The notes: generated by a model not told the origin, from the letters alone. A stretch of DNA of 64,000 nucleotides from Bryum argenteum (GCA_037043015.1 CM073329.1:16136648-16200647), one strand, 5' to 3'; counted from the stretch's first letter, positions 10,101-22,535 are shown. A program made the numbers and translations.

Positions 10101-11804
10101 TCCCCCGATGCTCCATCCTCACCGCACGCGTCGTCACCGCCCGTGCTTGCAGGAAACTTGAACGAGTTAACCCACGCCCACGTAGCTAAGAAGACCGCGA
10201 CACCCTGGGCGCTGGCTTCGTCGGTGACATCAGATGGAGAAGGCTCCAAGGACGACGAGGAATCTAAGGAAGGGGTCGCGCACGGGACATCAAAGAAGGC
10301 GGCAGAAGAAGAGACGGCCGTGGTAATTGAGGATAATGGCCGAGCGAGCAAAGAGGCGGAAGAACCGAGGGGATGACGAGGAAGAATCGAGGAGCGGAGT
10401 TGACGCCGAAGGTGACGACTGTGTGATGAAGTACTGAGGCGAGGAAGGTGGATCGCCATTGAAGGGCGCTGAAGCCTCTCCGCCCATGGAGATACCCGAG
10501 GGGAAGGAGACAGATCCTGCTCCGATGGACGAGGAGGTACCCTCGAAGGCCACTGCTGGAGGGAAGGGGCCAGATCCTGCTCCTATAAACAAGGAGGGAC
10601 CCAAGAAGGCCAGCGCTGGAGGGAAGGACAACGATCCGGCTCCAATGGAGACAGAGGAGGTAGAAGTAAGGGAGGCAGTTGAATTTAAAGTGGTTCACAG
10701 GTCACAGGGGAAGACTTTGACAGGGACATTGGCGACGCACTCACCTCCCCAGCGGAGGAAAATTCCGCCTGTTCCCAGGTTTGATGAGTCGGGTAAGGGC
10801 GGACCTTCATCGGCAAGCTCACCTTTGCCACAGATTGTATCACCTCCCAAGGAATTGCTGGTCAAGCTCACCTTCGCCACGACTTGTGTATGGCATGCGT
10901 GCGCCGGCAACTACAGGTAGGCCAATTACCCGGGCCCGACGTGCAATTGTAATGGCAGAGGAGGAACCAGCAAGTGAGCTCCAACAACCAGCAGCCCTAG
11001 CCATAGAACCAGCAGCAAAAGGCAAAGGCACCCTGAAGGGCAAGTCTGCACCCGCACCCGCCGTGGAAGAGGAGAAAGACGAGGAGGACTCCGGGGGCTG
11101 CGGCGGTGACGCACATGAAGTCCTGATGGACGGTGAGGAAGAGGTCGTCAAGGTCTACCCAGGACCTTCCCAAGACGAAGAGAAGTCCGAGTCTTCACCT
11201 CTACTTGCTGGGAAGGGCCAGAAAATGAAGACAATGGCGGGTCTCATCAAACCGGCTGTGGGGACTGCGAAGAAGATTGCGGTACGAAAAAAGAAGGGAG
11301 TGAAGCGGAACACCTAGTCTGGATGTGATTATTGTGGTACACACAATTGCAAGTTTCACATGTATGACTTTTTTTTTATTAATTAAATAACTAGTCCCTC
11401 CTACATGCAACGCAGGACCATTGGTTTAATCCCAAAGACATTTCACGAGGACTGGAGAAATTGCCAATTCCGGTAGCTGTGCCTGGGGATGGCAATCCCT
11501 CCATGCCGTTTTTTACCTATGTGCCACAGAGTGTTCTTTCTGAGTATGTTGTGGTCAACAATGCTAGAGAGAGCAGTTGTAAGTGTTATGGGCAGGATTG
11601 CTTGAATTGCGAAGATTCATGTTGCTGTATGGCAAAGAATGGTGGGAATCCTGTTTACACCGCAGATGGAAGACTGAGGGCTGATTGGATTCGGCAGGTA
11701 CGCATGCATGAGCCCGATTCTCAATTGATGTTATGTTTGTGGGATTTTTTTTTGCAATCTTTTCCCAAAATTCATGCTCCCAATGATGTTGCAGAAGTAC
11801 CAGA
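7132..11804 (+). pseudogene. Transposon-borne SUVR-type SET methyltransferase gene, 5' exons (coiled coil, RING-like finger, acidic linker, pre-SET)
   Basis: ATG 7132 opens a lysine/alanine-rich coiled coil, then an acidic stretch. Exons at 7132-8010, 8123-8945, 9515-9919 and 9991 onward join in phase through GT-AG introns. Exon 2 has a RING-like finger (CSLC ... SCLHLYHPWC). A long acidic, Pro-rich linker follows, with a one-base shift near 10370, a TGA at 10435 and another shift near 10900. A donor after 11281 joins in phase to 11416-11697, a pre-SET region (DISRGLEKLPIPV, C-rich SSCKCYGQDCLNCEDSCCC, YTADGRL). The next exon starts at 11795 and is cut after ten bases by element Q. The remainder is at 55920-56716 on the minus strand. 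SUVR-family proteins methylate histone H3 lysine 9 in plants; that activity here is inferred. Confidence 0.8.
11801..11804. repeat. Element Q target-site duplication, left copy (CAGA)
   Basis: CAGA ends the left SET-gene piece. The other piece begins, in coding direction, with CAGA (reverse complement TCTG at 56713-56716). Collapsing the two copies restores the codons AAG TAC CAG AGT GAG in the frame of both halves. Confidence 0.85.
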
Positions 11805-11832
11805 AACACACAATTAAGCAATTGTGCACTTG
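11805..11832. repeat. Element Q terminal inverted repeat, left
   Basis: This sequence reads AACACACAATTAAGC and on to GTGCACTTG. The same sequence with one change occurs at 56717-56744. Relative to the two SET-gene halves, the copies are in inverted orientation, as expected of TIRs of one element. Confidence 0.85.
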
Positions 11833-12329
11833 GCCAAGTGCGCTAATTGGCGCTCGATAACAATAAGATTCGGAGCAATTTTTTTTTTTCTTGAACTAGT
11901 AAAACAAAAATTCCATTTGCTTTTTTGCTATATTTTTGTAACAATTTCATTAAATATTGGTTTGTTGATGTGTAGGTAGGTGAATACTTTTCACTTGAAA
12001 TTGTGCATAATAGATATAATTCATGCTTATTCCATTTACAAGAACCTAATGCTATACATTTTGTTTCATGAAATGACTTTATAATGTTGTTCTACAAATA
12101 CATTTTGTAAGAGATGTAATGATAAAACATGGAATACAATGATAAAGTATAAGATTTAAAACTCTATATTTATTATTTATATATATATATATATAATTAT
12201 TGAATACTACAATATCATATACTATAATAAAACATATCATCTCTAAAGCAAACATATCAATCACACTATACTAGTCAACTAAACATCATATATGCTAAAT
12301 TATAATATCACTACAAAGTCTCCATCATC

Positions 12330-15300
12330 CTATGGTGATGCGACTCCCGTAGCGTATTCTATGGCTGTATTGACCATTTCAGCCAACACATCCTCCGGCA
12401 CCGGAGTATCTCCAAGTCTGATTGATGTAGACTGTTCATATCTAAAGCTACCACGGTCGCCATGCCGCGTGTGCCTTACGCCATCTGCATCATAATAGAA
12501 GCCATCCCTAAATGTCATTGGTGTAGTGAAGGTCCTCCTAAATTCAGCAACGTCCCCCGCTTCGCTATCTCTTGGAACAGATGGCAATATTGGTCCAATG
12601 CTTCCTCCAGTACCTTCTGTACTTCCTCGTGTCACAAATCCAGGCTGTGATTCAGTAGGCCCCAAAGGTTGCCTACCTCTACTCACAACTGAGAAAAACC
12701 TGAGAGAATCGGTATCATCTCTATCTGATTCCGGCAATTGAGAAATAGATATGTTCATTCCATCTACCGGTGTCTCTGAATGAACGTCCATTGTACGAAT
12801 ATCATCCGCCATGTCTATGGGTGTCTCCTCTATACAAACTTCCACATGCGGCAGCAACGTTGAAGGAACTACATCTCTCATAGGTGCTCTCCCCTCTTCA
12901 CCTTCATCTTCCTCTTCCTCTTCATCTTCATCTTCATCTTCCTCCTCATCTTCTCCTTCTTCTGTTTCACTGCTTCGCTGCGTGTCGGGTGAGCGACTGT
13001 CAGGTGTAGATTTGTCCGTCCCATATTCACGTGGCAATCTCTCACTGAACTGGGTGTAGAAATCCACATCATCGTCACCATCCCTCGGTAGTGGAATCTC
13101 ATCTTCAGTAGCATCTACATCGTCAGCAGCATTGTCCGTTCCACCTATGTTGTCAGACATCAATAAATGGCCATGGAAATTGTTGGACAACTCATTGTAC
13201 AAGAATGAAACTCTCTCGTTACAATTGTCAATAACAATGATATCGGATCCCTGGAAATTCGAATGCAGGATAGTCGGAATCGCAGTTGACATGCTACATG
13301 CCACCAAACCCCAACCTCGAGGCAAGTACGAATCCACAAGTCTTGATAACTCGGATGAAGATCTCTCGAGAGCATCAACAATAGAAGGCTCTTGTACTTC
13401 ACCACGATTATCGTCAAATAAAAGAGGAAGTCGGCGGCGCCCAGTAACAAAGTTCGGCTCAACAGATGCTCCAATTGGGTGTTGGAGGCAAATAATGATA
13501 TCACCTATTGGTTCAACTGCCTGCTGTAAGCGCCCTCCATTTGTAAAGTTCAAAGGATGATTAACCGAGCTCTGACCAAATGCCCAACATCCACGTCGAT
13601 GAGAGCAACCCTCCGGAAGCTTGAGCTTCGTAATCAATTCCTCGGCGGCGAACACGGCCGGTGGTAACAGGAAAATGACATTCCATCGTTCGGCGGTCGT
13701 CATCCATAAAGCCAACTGTGCAAATACTCTTGTGAACTGTTCATCTTCCCAATGACCATTGCCATGCCTTCCACCGCCACGCCGACAATCGATAATCCAC
13801 AAATATGGCTGTGTCAACTCTGCATACTTTGAACAAAATAGTTCTCTTTTACATCGAATCAAAAGTGGTTCCTCTCCATTGATTTGGCCTGGCCTTTGAA
13901 CGCGCAACTGCCACTCCCAATTGGCCCTATTTGCAACTCCTCTACGTAGAGATGGTGCATTGTGGCCTTGCCCTCTTGCTGCAACAACTTCATAATGTAC
14001 CTTGATGAAAGGAGGGATGAGGTCAGATATGTCTTTCAGCTTCGACACCTTCTCTCACTGCGGTGTACTCCATTTGGTTCTTGTTTTGCTATCCAACAAC
14101 TCGGCAAATTTGTCAAGTTGCTCCTTGCCTCCTGGTAAATACTTCCGTACAGATATACGAAAGAAATCTTCCATGGAATTTGGTGAAGATTCCTTGTTCT
14201 CTACCATCAACCAACGAATGGTATTTATCACCGCTTCTCGTCTCATAATGCGCTCACATACACCAGCAACGGTGCGAGTCCTTGGATTCTGCTCTTTAAC
14301 GCCGTTGAAGTAAAAAGCTTGACGAGGTCTTCGTCCATCCTCGCCAACTGGCTTAGCTGAACATGCTTTTGCAACCTCTAGATAGTACGAACTTGGAACT
14401 CTACCCAACGGCCTCAACCAATGTCCGGTCATCCGCTTCCGCCTTGGGCGTACATCTACATTCGGATCCAGACTCTTCTTTAGTGCCAACGCCTTCCACC
14501 TCTTCTCTTCATCCTTGCTGTAAAACAAGAAGCCGTTCTCGTAGTCCTTGGTCACTCGAAGGGCAGCTTCAAAGCATTCATCGTTGGGATTCCATGCATG
14601 TTTAGTTAGGTCTTCCATGTTCTTCCCCAAGGTAGACGTCGTAATCTTACTGTCACCTCCGTAGGGCAGTTTCCGCACGGCACTTGCTGCGCTCACCAAT
14701 GCAATAGCCCTGCGTTCATCATCCGAACGAACTGAATTATCAGGCCTACCATACAGATTCCATATCTGTCGGAGCTTCACCAAATCCTCACTCATGGTGG
14801 AAAGTTGTTTTCTTTGCCACTCCGCATTGTTGACTTGTACCGACTTGTTGATGTAAAGTCGTGGATTATCATACACAACAAAGGTAGCTTCCCGTTGCTC
14901 AAACGTCTTCTGAAACTCAGAATGAGTGATCTTGCCGCTCATCCATTGCTCCTTCACATACTTGCAAGCGGCTACAACATGTTGTCCATCCACAGGCTCC
15001 CAAATGATATGGTCTTGAAGCCAAGATAACTGAGAGCCCACAGCACCGTGAACGGATGCATCCCCATTGCTTAAAAACATCCGTTCAAACTCTCGTGCTG
15101 CTCCATTAACCAGGAAATCCACTCCTTTACGTTCAACCATACCAGTGTCGGTAACGATATCCACAAGGTACCTGATAGGACGAAGTACCAATTTACTCAC
15201 TCCGGTCCTGTTCTGAGGATCTCGTAAGAATGTATATATCTCTGATACCCTCTGTTGCGACAAAATCCGATGATTTGTCTCCGGATTCACCACATCGATA

Positions 15301-16295
15301 ATGCGGTCAATGTGTGCCTTGAAAACAATGTCGCCCCATATTGAACCTCTCGCAACTTCTTCTTTTGTAGGCACGGGCGCTTTCAGAATCTTAGAAGCTG
15401 GAACAGATGTTGGGATGTCTGCTTCTTCGTCCGAATCCCCTGATGACTGGTCGGGAATGTTGTACAACTCGTCATCTACGGCCGACAATGTCACAGGAAC
15501 ATCCGTTGTAGATGTTGACGATCTTCGATGGGTAACGATTGGTCTAGCTACCGATCCACGACCTCTGCCATGCATTGGCGATGCTCTGTCCCGTGATGTC
15601 GAGGCTCTGCCACGCGGTGGTCGTTGAACAGAACCTGAAGCTATGTTGCCTTCATCACGTCGTGGCCGCTTAGATGGACGACCAATTGTTGATGTACGAA
15701 CAGTCGATGGTCGCAATGAAGTGGATGGCCGCCAATCCAATTGTGTCGGCCTTGCTAACGCACGATAAATAGGTTCGGTCTCCTCTGGATCAGCTGGTAG
15801 ACTTGCATGTTCAAGACTTGCACGTTCTGGCTCAGTCCGATGTAATGCCTCATACGAAATATGAGCACGCATAAATCTTCTAGCTCGTGCCACATCCTCT
15901 TCAGATAACGCCAAACATGCCAACACATGCTCATGTCTAGCAGTACGCACCGCAAGATCTGTCTTGAGCCAAAATGTCTGCAACGAGGTTATGTTATTCA
16001 ACCGCCCTGGATTTTGAAGAAGATCTGTAGGAATAGGTGCGAGAAGCAACTTTTTTGAAAGGGAAGTCTTTGCCGGCCTCTGACCAACCCCCGGTACACA
16101 AATTGCATAGATCATATCGCCTGGTCGAAGATTAATTGCCCGAAGTTCGGCGAAGGGCTTCCCCAATGCTGATGTGCGCTTCCCGATTTGAAATGGATGT
16201 TCTGTAAGCCATAAAACTGGCCTTGATTCCGCGTCCACTGCGATCCACCATCCGTACTGCTCCCAGACCTTGTCGATTGGAAGCGTTGGTGCCAT
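12330..16295 (-). pseudogene. Element Q protein: ParB-like domain plus degenerate beta-class DNA methyltransferase-like domain
   Basis: A single frame of about 1,321 codons runs from ATG 16295 (MAPTLPIDKVWEQYG) to 12330, broken only by one TGA at 14057-14055 (WSTPQ-stop-EKVSKL). Residues about 1-100 are a compact, unrecognised domain; 130-330 are basic and Ser/Arg-rich. Around residue 435, VDGQHVVAACKYV resembles the DGQHR/GNHR motif of ParB-like nuclease folds. The C-terminal third has YLWIIDCRRGG where motif IV (DPPY) is expected and then LVDSYLPRGWGLVACSM followed by DIIVIDNCNERVSFLYNEL, matching the placement of motif I in N6/N4-type methyltransferases of the IV-before-I (beta) order. Both catalytic motifs are changed, so it may bind rather than methylate. 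An acidic run lies at about 12900-12970. Confidence 0.6.
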
Positions 16296-17134
16296 GATGT
16301 CCCTAATAAGAAACCTGACTTGAATCACACAATACATAAAGAATTGTAAATACAATTATAAAAAAAAAAAAACCTTTAGCTCTTTCTTGCTTTCTTAAAA
16401 TTCATATTGTAAAATGTTCTTTGTATAAAATATCTATGTTGGTTGAAAGGTCGCGTTTCATAAAATTATGAACATCAGAGCAGAATTGATAACATGGTAC
16501 CAATGTTTTGCAAAATGTTAATGGTTAGTGGAAGACAATTTATACGATCACGTATTTTATCCTAAACCATATAAAATTTTATTTAAATTCAGGAAGACAT
16601 TAAATATTCTACGACTAATACCTTCTTTTTAGAGTAATTTCAATATATAAACTTTATATAAACTTTATCACGCTTGAATACGATGCCATACATGTGGAGT
16701 ACATGACACTTTTTTATGCTATGGAAGCATGTACTGGGAGATGCAATATTGTACTAAATCATAAGTATTATTTGTGATTACATCAAGCTCATAACAAATA
16801 CGAATTCTTGTAACTATCATACATATCACATGTTTCACCTTGTAAGAAAAATAGAACTTTCAATTTACATTTTAGAATTTACAATTTTCTCGTATTACAA
16901 TGTACGAATTACAATTTATTCATATTTTGAATTTGGAAAGGAAATTAGGCTTCATAAACTTCATTTCATTAGTTGGACTGAAAATCATTTTTCAAAGTAA
17001 GAGTCGACTCCCACAAATCACTCAACTTCATCTTATTCAACTTGTACAAATTCAAAGCTACTATTTCATGATCTAAACAGCAAATGAAAATAAAACCTTC
17101 AAGATGATCACAATCTGGGACGTTACTGTGGCAT
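16296..17134. other. Element Q non-coding DNA
   Basis: AT-rich sequence upstream of the ParB-methyltransferase start. I see no exon or repeat of note before the P terminus; it presumably holds that gene's promoter. Confidence 0.5.
17126..17134. repeat. Probable element P target-site duplication, left copy
   Basis: CTGTGGCAT precedes the P terminus; CTGTGCAT follows the right terminus (31296-31303). The copies differ by one base deletion. Eight to ten bases is the usual MULE duplication size. Confidence 0.6.
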
Positions 17135-17330
17135 GAGCGTTGAGCGGTGAGCGGCGAGCGGTGAGCGCTGAATTTCAAATTTTTTAGCTAGGAAAAGTTA
17201 TTAATAGTAAAAAAATTACTAAAAATATTATTAAAAATTTAAAAAACGAATATTTTCAAGAATATTTTCAAGATTCTCACCTATTACCGTGGATCTGAGT
17301 ACCTATAACCGTGGAATTTTTGGGCATATA
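17135..17330. repeat. Element P left terminal inverted repeat
   Basis: It starts GAGCGTTGAGCGGTGAGCGG with four to five GAGCGGT-like heptamers, then AT-rich DNA and ACCTATTACCGTGG. The reverse complement of 31180-31295 shows the same order with moderate divergence. Confidence 0.75.
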
Positions 17331-17617
17331 CTTTGGATTTTTTTGTGGTGAAGACACGTTGTTCAACCAAATTGAACCGAGTTTGATCACTTGGACAATT
17401 CATCATATATCCAAAATTAGTGACGACTGTGACACGGAAAACATGGTATTCATATAAATATATTAATGTTTAGATATATCGTGTTACATAATGTTTATAG
17501 GTCTAGCCAATAAGGAAAACTATAAAGAGTAAACTAGTAAATAAAGTGAATGGGGTGAACTAAGAAGTAACGTGGTCTAGTACCCCCCTCTCGAGAATTG
17601 TCTTGACCTCGTTGAAA

Positions 17618-20600
17618 CTAAGGGTAGCCGCATGCATGAAGAGATCCATTTCGACATCTAGTTTTTGAGATCGACTCTAGAATAAAGTAGAGATGCTTGC
17701 AGTTTTTATACGGGTTCCCACGTCTACCTAACTTAGCCATTGTCTCTTTGAATGCTGGGCAATTGCATTCCGGGAACGAGCTGATCAAGACTTGATAGAT
17801 CGACTCGGTCGGAGGCGGTTTAGACTGCAACGTAACCACACACCCAAAACCGGGTTCGGGGATCATAGTCACCTTCAAAATGGTTGCCTTCATCGCCTTG
17901 GCAGAGTATATGTTCTTCATTTGCTTCGACGACGCTGTCGGACATGAGCGACGGATGGTCTTGGAGTTTCGCGTCTTCGGAAAAACATCTGCGTTATCCG
18001 GTACAGGAACATTGGACAAATCACGAGGTGGAGCACCATTCGTAAACGTTCGGTTTACAGGGACACGCTCCTTTTGAGGAAGTTGAAATCCGGCATTCTT
18101 CAATGCATCAATTTCACCACGCGTGAGATTGGTCCCGATTTTCACAGGCCAAACCAAAGGGATAGGCGGTCGTTCATCCGTCTCACTGAAGGGCTCAATC
18201 CACCTACGACGAAATCCCTTCACGCACCTCTCAATATCATCGCACGAGAAGAAGAAGAACTTGTACCACCTTGCGGGGAGCTTTCGAGGGTGGTTCCAAA
18301 CTCCGGTGTAAGTTGGAGGCTGGGTGCTCCTCCCGTTTAGGACTATCCGGGCGGTACATTTCTTCCTAGTTACAGCCATCTGTGCCCAACATGCTTTAGC
18401 GGAATGCTTACCGACACGGGCAATATGCCATAGCTTCTCGTTCACTCGAGTCTCTTGCACGGCACTAACGCCATAAATATCAGACCCAGCGGAGCTCAAA
18501 GGTTGAGCAGGACTTTCCTCCACTTCATGTTCTTCACGAATTGTGCTCAAAGTATGAGCTCGTGCTCGAGTAACTCTAATTCCTACCTTAGGTCGGGAGA
18601 AGTTTACAGTGTCCGGTCTATGAGTTTCTTCTTCAGCACCAATGGGAACATCTGCCTTTCGTTTCATGGAACCGAAAACCTCAGCTCCCTCGTGATGTGC
18701 ATCACGAGTGCATAACTCTTCGGCTCCAGGCATCTCAAGGACTGCCTTGTTGAGGGAGGAAGGATCTCCAGTGCGGTGCGCACGTCGTTGGGCTGTTCGA
18801 AGTCGAAGTTCCTCCCTCGACGGTCCAGAACCACCCGCTCCGCCTTTGAGGTATTGGTAATAAGCCACCACTTGCAAGAAGGCTCGAATGTAATCGTCCA
18901 CGGCTGCAACGTACAGGTCTCCACCTTTGTTGCCCGAAGCTTGAAGCCATTTGTTGTGTACGGACTCCGCAAGATTGCAAGATGGCATCTCCGCTAACTC
19001 CTCTTGAGTGTATTGTTTCTCCTACGTTCAAGAACATCAAGTTTTGGTCACAGAGGATGAGAAAAGTCACAAGACATTTTGGAGGTAGGGGGCTCCCTCG
19101 TACACGAGGGAGCCTCCTAAATATAGATTTTTAAAAAAAAAATTAAAAAATTGAGTAAAAAAATTTACTTTTTCTTTGGAGTAGTAAAAGGCATAACTCA
19201 TAGAATCACGTAAGGTTGAACTTACTAGCTCCATAAACCCCCCATTGGCGATATCGAAAATGCGAATGCGAGCCAAAACCCCAAATGTCTCACTCCATCC
19301 TCGGAAGCGGCGCGTGAAGACGTCCACCATGCTTTGATTCCCAAATAGCGTGTCTCGGCCTCTTCCATGGACGAGGCATTTTTATATTGAAGACACAAAT
19401 GCTTGTGTTGGTCTTGTAGTTCATGGCGAATGTCTCGCTTGGTGTGTTTCTCAGCGATCGAGACCAATGGAAGAAGCACGTCCTCTCTTGTCCTTCCATG
19501 GGCACGGTAGGGTTTGCAGGAATCGTATATGATCCGGACCGCATTCCAATTGGCTTGTGCACTATCGCCCATGAAACCTTGAAAGCGAGGCTTAGGGACC
19601 CCATTTCTTGACATCACATGGTTTGATTCTTCCAAAAAACAATTTGAGCTTCTCTATCCTCGGACATAAAATCACAACAAGCAATTGTAAGTACTCGTTG
19701 GTAATCGAGTCGTACACGTGGCACGCCATGGTCGTCCGAGTGGATAACACGTTTGACGTGATCAAACATCATCCAAGCATGCTCTAGATCACCACCAGGT
19801 TGCATCCGCCGGACCAGGTCCACTCCACTAGCGGGGCCAACCCGACATCTTGAAAATGAAGACTTTGTCCAAGTCGTCTCCTTGCCCCGAAACATGTTAC
19901 GCTGAACAAAGGCCCACCATCGAGCCCTCTGAGTTTGGTAATACCGTCCATGACTCCATAGCGCCTTAGATACCTGAACGTGTAGACACGGTTTCTAATA
20001 CTTGGAGAGTTTAGGTCTTTACAACTATCGAACACAGGCTCTAGTTGTTTCAAAGATAGGTGGGTATGAGGCTCGTCCTCTTGACGTAAAAGGTAGTTTC
20101 CTAGAAGGTCTCTGCTGGCCTCCATAACAATCTTAGAAACAGGAGCCTGTGGATTGCGTTCGACATGTTCTTCAATCAACTCGTCAATCTTGCTCCGTGT
20201 ACCTCTGTAGTCCCCAACCTTGACAGGGTGGTCGTGATTGCCGATATGAACGCACGCACGCTCTTGGTTTTCATCACCAAAAATATAATAGATCTTAGCT
20301 TTACAAGTGGCAACGCAAATAGGAGGTTCCTTACAAATCCTGCAGACGATCGTGGATGCGGAAGGAGGTGGTCCACCAACTCCAAATGGGTCTTTAGAGG
20401 ATCCATCGAACTCAACTTCGTTCACCTCTGCCGCACGCTTAGGTCTCTGCAAGAATGGACATTTCGATTGCGACCTTTGGACATGACCAACACAATTAGA
20501 AGATCGAAAGTCAAGCTCATGGTGTTGGAGATGTTAGTGGTCATGGTTTTAGTCCATAAGTGTCCGTCGTAACGTTTATCCATTCCATCCATGGATTTTG

Positions 20601-21329
20601 CATTTTTGTTAGCAGCAGATAGAAGAACGGGTGGAAGAATGAAGAGAATGTCACCATTGAAAGATGGTGGTAAACTAACTACACGGATTGTCTGGATGCT
20701 AGCATAATCTAGTTTCTTCAGCATCGTCTTGCTACTGGGCATACTACCTAACTTGAGGAGGCATGTGAGAATGTTTTTGGGTTTTGACGTTTGTGAGGAA
20801 TGTTGTTGAGGGATAGGGGTAGACAATTGAGATGTAGTAGACGGGGATTGAAGCGGAAGAGGAGAACAATTACTTGGAACCGAAGTGTTGCGCTCGTCAT
20901 CAGATGACTCAGTAAGGTCTATGCTAACACGTTCACATGGTTCGACCTTTATACGACGTAGAACGGGAGTGATCGTTGACAGAGTAGAAGAAGTACGGGG
21001 GTCGATGGGGCAGATTGAAGCGACCATTATAGATTCGACAATCCGTATAGGCGGTACTTGCGGTATTAAGATCCGACTTTGCTTCTCATTCACAAGCACT
21101 GGACTAGGTTCAACAACCATGGAATACATGACGTTCAAGGTGATAGGGTCTACAACGTCCTTCTCTAACCACAAAGACGACGAATCGAACCCGAATCTAA
21201 TTGATAACACTTGAGCGATTCGCGAGCTACTCTTGGGGGCCCTCTTTGGTATGCGAGAGGAACTGGAGCACCGGGAGAGAGAATTTCGACAACGTTCGGA
21301 CTAGTAAGCTCTGAAGACGAGGATGCCAT
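17618..21329 (-). pseudogene. MULE (Mutator-type) transposase with SWIM zinc finger
   Basis: Reading leftward from ATG 21329 (MASSSSELTS), frames shift several times (about 21220, 20500, 19850, 19260), so the gene is broken. The order is an acidic Ser-rich N-terminus, a WRKY/FLYWCH-like region (DGHLWTK with C and H residues), a helical domain (20450-19950), the catalytic core, and a C-terminal SWIM finger (CNCPAFKET...CKHLYF, about 17690-17770). Core acidic candidates are D in RLDYQRVLTIACCDF (about 19680), D in GFMGDSAQANWNAV (about 19560) and E in NLAESVHNKWL (about 18960), matching the D-D-E of MULE transposases. The intron between 19225 and 18988 contains a CCTCGT-AC-ACGAGG palindrome. 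The enzyme would cut and move P through its TIRs. Confidence 0.8.
19091..19114. promoter_or_regulatory. Palindromic box of P (11-bp arms, centre AC)
   Basis: GGCTCCCTCGT-AC-ACGAGGGAGCC. About 50 bp around it match, in reverse complement, the box at 30957-30970, including flanking AAAAATCTAT and AGCCCCCTAC. It sits in the transposase intron. Confidence 0.85.
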
Positions 21330-21555
21330 GATGATAGAACGAGGTACGACAATAGTAGAAAGGAGAATGGAAGTCTTTCTGCAGAGTATATTTATTTTGA
21401 ATAGTTATTACCTCTAACCCTAGATTCGTATAAATAAAACCATTTGTATACTCCACCTCCAAAGGCCGTGAGTAAGTTTGAAAGTTTGCTACATGACAAA
21501 AAGTAAGTCACATTGAGTTAGAAATAGCCTTATTTGGATTTTTGCAGATCACACA

Positions 21556-21642
21556 ATGGTGTTATGGAAACGTGTAAAGGTGCGGCGGCCGTCATTGTCA
21601 GGTAGACGCGTAGATATTCTTAGTGCATTAAGCGGAAGATAG
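21556..21642 (+). CDS. Small ORF, 28 codons, copy 1
   Basis: ATG follows TTTTTGCAGATCACACA. The product is a basic peptide (KRVKVRRPSLSGRRVD). The copy at 21795 keeps the same length, start and stop with three amino-acid changes and four silent changes. It could be a tiny peptide, a first exon, or a chance frame kept by recent duplication. Confidence 0.35.
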   Translation: MVLWKRVKVRRPSLSGRRVDILSALSGR

Positions 21643-21794
21643 AATTTAGAATCCTATGTTAAGCCATCCTATGTTAAGCCATTTGTATACTCCACTTGTA
21701 AAAGGTGTGAGTAGGTTTAAAAGTTTGCTACATGACTAAAAGTAAGTCACATTGAGTTAGAATTAGCCTTATTTGGTTTTTTGCAGATCACACA

Positions 21795-21881
21795 ATGGTG
21801 TTATGTAAACGTGTAAAGATGCGGCGACCGTCATTGTCAGGAAGACGCGTAGATATTCTTAGCGCTTTAAGCGTAAGATAG
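21795..21881 (+). CDS. Small ORF, 28 codons, copy 2
   Basis: This is the duplicate of the frame at 21556. Trp4 becomes Cys, Val9 becomes Met and Gly27 becomes Val; start, stop and length are unchanged. Confidence 0.35.
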   Translation: MVLCKRVKMRRPSLSGRRVDILSALSVR

Positions 21882-22125
21882 AATTTATAATCCTATGTTA
21901 AGCCGGTAACATAGAGGATGTCAGATGTTCAAGATTGGAATGACGGGTGCGCCGACTGTAGATATATTTTATTATATTTTAAAATTGAATCTGAGTTCCG
22001 GGGACAAGGTATATAGTAAAAGTGGAGCAAGGATTCAAAATCATTTAATCTTGAGAGCTTAAGTAGTGGACATCTAGAGCTGTATTCTTGTTTTCTTGTG
22101 TGGTGTTCTCAGTTCTAGAGACTAC

Positions 22126-22535
22126 ATGAAGGACATAGTTGAAATACCTGAGAGTAGTGCAGACATTCAACAGAAACGGAAGAAGAAGAGAGGAGGTTTG
22201 AAGTTCAGTGGTTCCAAACAGCGCAGGCGGATGGCGTTGAGGCGGAAAGAGTCAATGTCTCAATCCAAATGCGATGGAACAAGAGAGGAGCGCGAACTTG
22301 AAGGGAATGCGGAGCGGCGGAGCCAACCCCATTCCAATCGAGGTGTATTAGACGAGCCACTAACTTAGAGAGTGTTTTGAGGTCGATGAGTATGAAAAAG
22401 TAGAGGAAGATTGCGAGAACACTATAGACGAGGTCTTCTCTACTGCTTCAAAGTATTGCACTTCCCAGAGTGATTCTCACCGCGCCGAGAATGACGATGA
22501 AGACGAAGGAGTTGATTCGGATGAATTGGTAATTT
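22126..22535 (+). pseudogene. Element P basic/acidic exon(s), unknown
   Basis: ATG 22126 opens MKDIVEIPESSADIQQ followed by a strongly basic run (KRKKKRGG, KQRRRM). A shift near 22360 leads into an acidic stretch (NDDEDEGVDSDEL) ending at a good GTAATT donor near 22531. This may be the 5' part of the methyltransferase gene or a separate small gene. The charge pattern suggests a nuclear or DNA-binding tail; no domain is recognised. Confidence 0.4.

Larger units (their letters stand above)
6331..11804. mobile_element. Element A, left part (CACTA-ended DNA transposon carrying a SET methyltransferase gene)
   Basis: The element starts with CACTAGGGTGGGTGCAC inside the Copia integrase frame. The same 11-bp end, CACTAGGGTGG, recurs at 49976, where it bounds the other half of A. 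The left part carries the 5' exons of a coiled-coil/SET gene and stops at 11804, where element Q entered an exon. Left plus right parts make about 12.2 kb. In both copies the end is preceded by AAGCA, so the exact terminus and target duplication remain unclear. Confidence 0.75.
11805..17134. mobile_element. Element Q, main left part
   Basis: Q starts with AACACACAATTAAGC, matched by AACACTCAATTAAGC at 56717; the shared terminal repeat is about 28 bp with one mismatch. GTGCACTT lies inside both ends (11824; 56736, 56756, 56782). Just inside the left end the TIR is followed by an imperfect reverse complement (to about 11852), forming a hairpin. This part holds the ParB-methyltransferase gene. 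It is interrupted at 17134 by the MULE P and continues at 31296. Without nested inserts Q is about 7.1 kb. I do not recognise its transposase. Confidence 0.75.
21441..21905. repeat. Tandem duplication of about 235 bp in the divergent promoter region of P
   Basis: Two diverged copies (about 21441-21665 and 21679-21905) share TTTGTATACTCCAC, GTAAGTCACATTGAGTTAG, TTTTTGCAGATCACACAATG and AATCCTATGTTAAGCC. Each contains an 87-bp open frame (21556-21642 and 21795-21881). The position between the two divergent P genes suggests a promoter role. Confidence 0.85.

Noticed and set aside
9515-11317. Several separate small genes in the acidic linker region
   Set aside because: The frames continue one another through in-phase introns or one-base shifts and lead into the pre-SET exon, so one damaged gene is the simpler reading.
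12811-13059. Ser-rich plus-strand frame opposite the Q gene
   Set aside because: It is the antisense shadow of the acidic run in the minus-strand ParB-methyltransferase frame.
12330-16295. ParB and methyltransferase motifs as bacterial or phage contamination
   Set aside because: The genes lie within transposon ends, the P copy has spliceosomal introns, and both are nested in plant elements.
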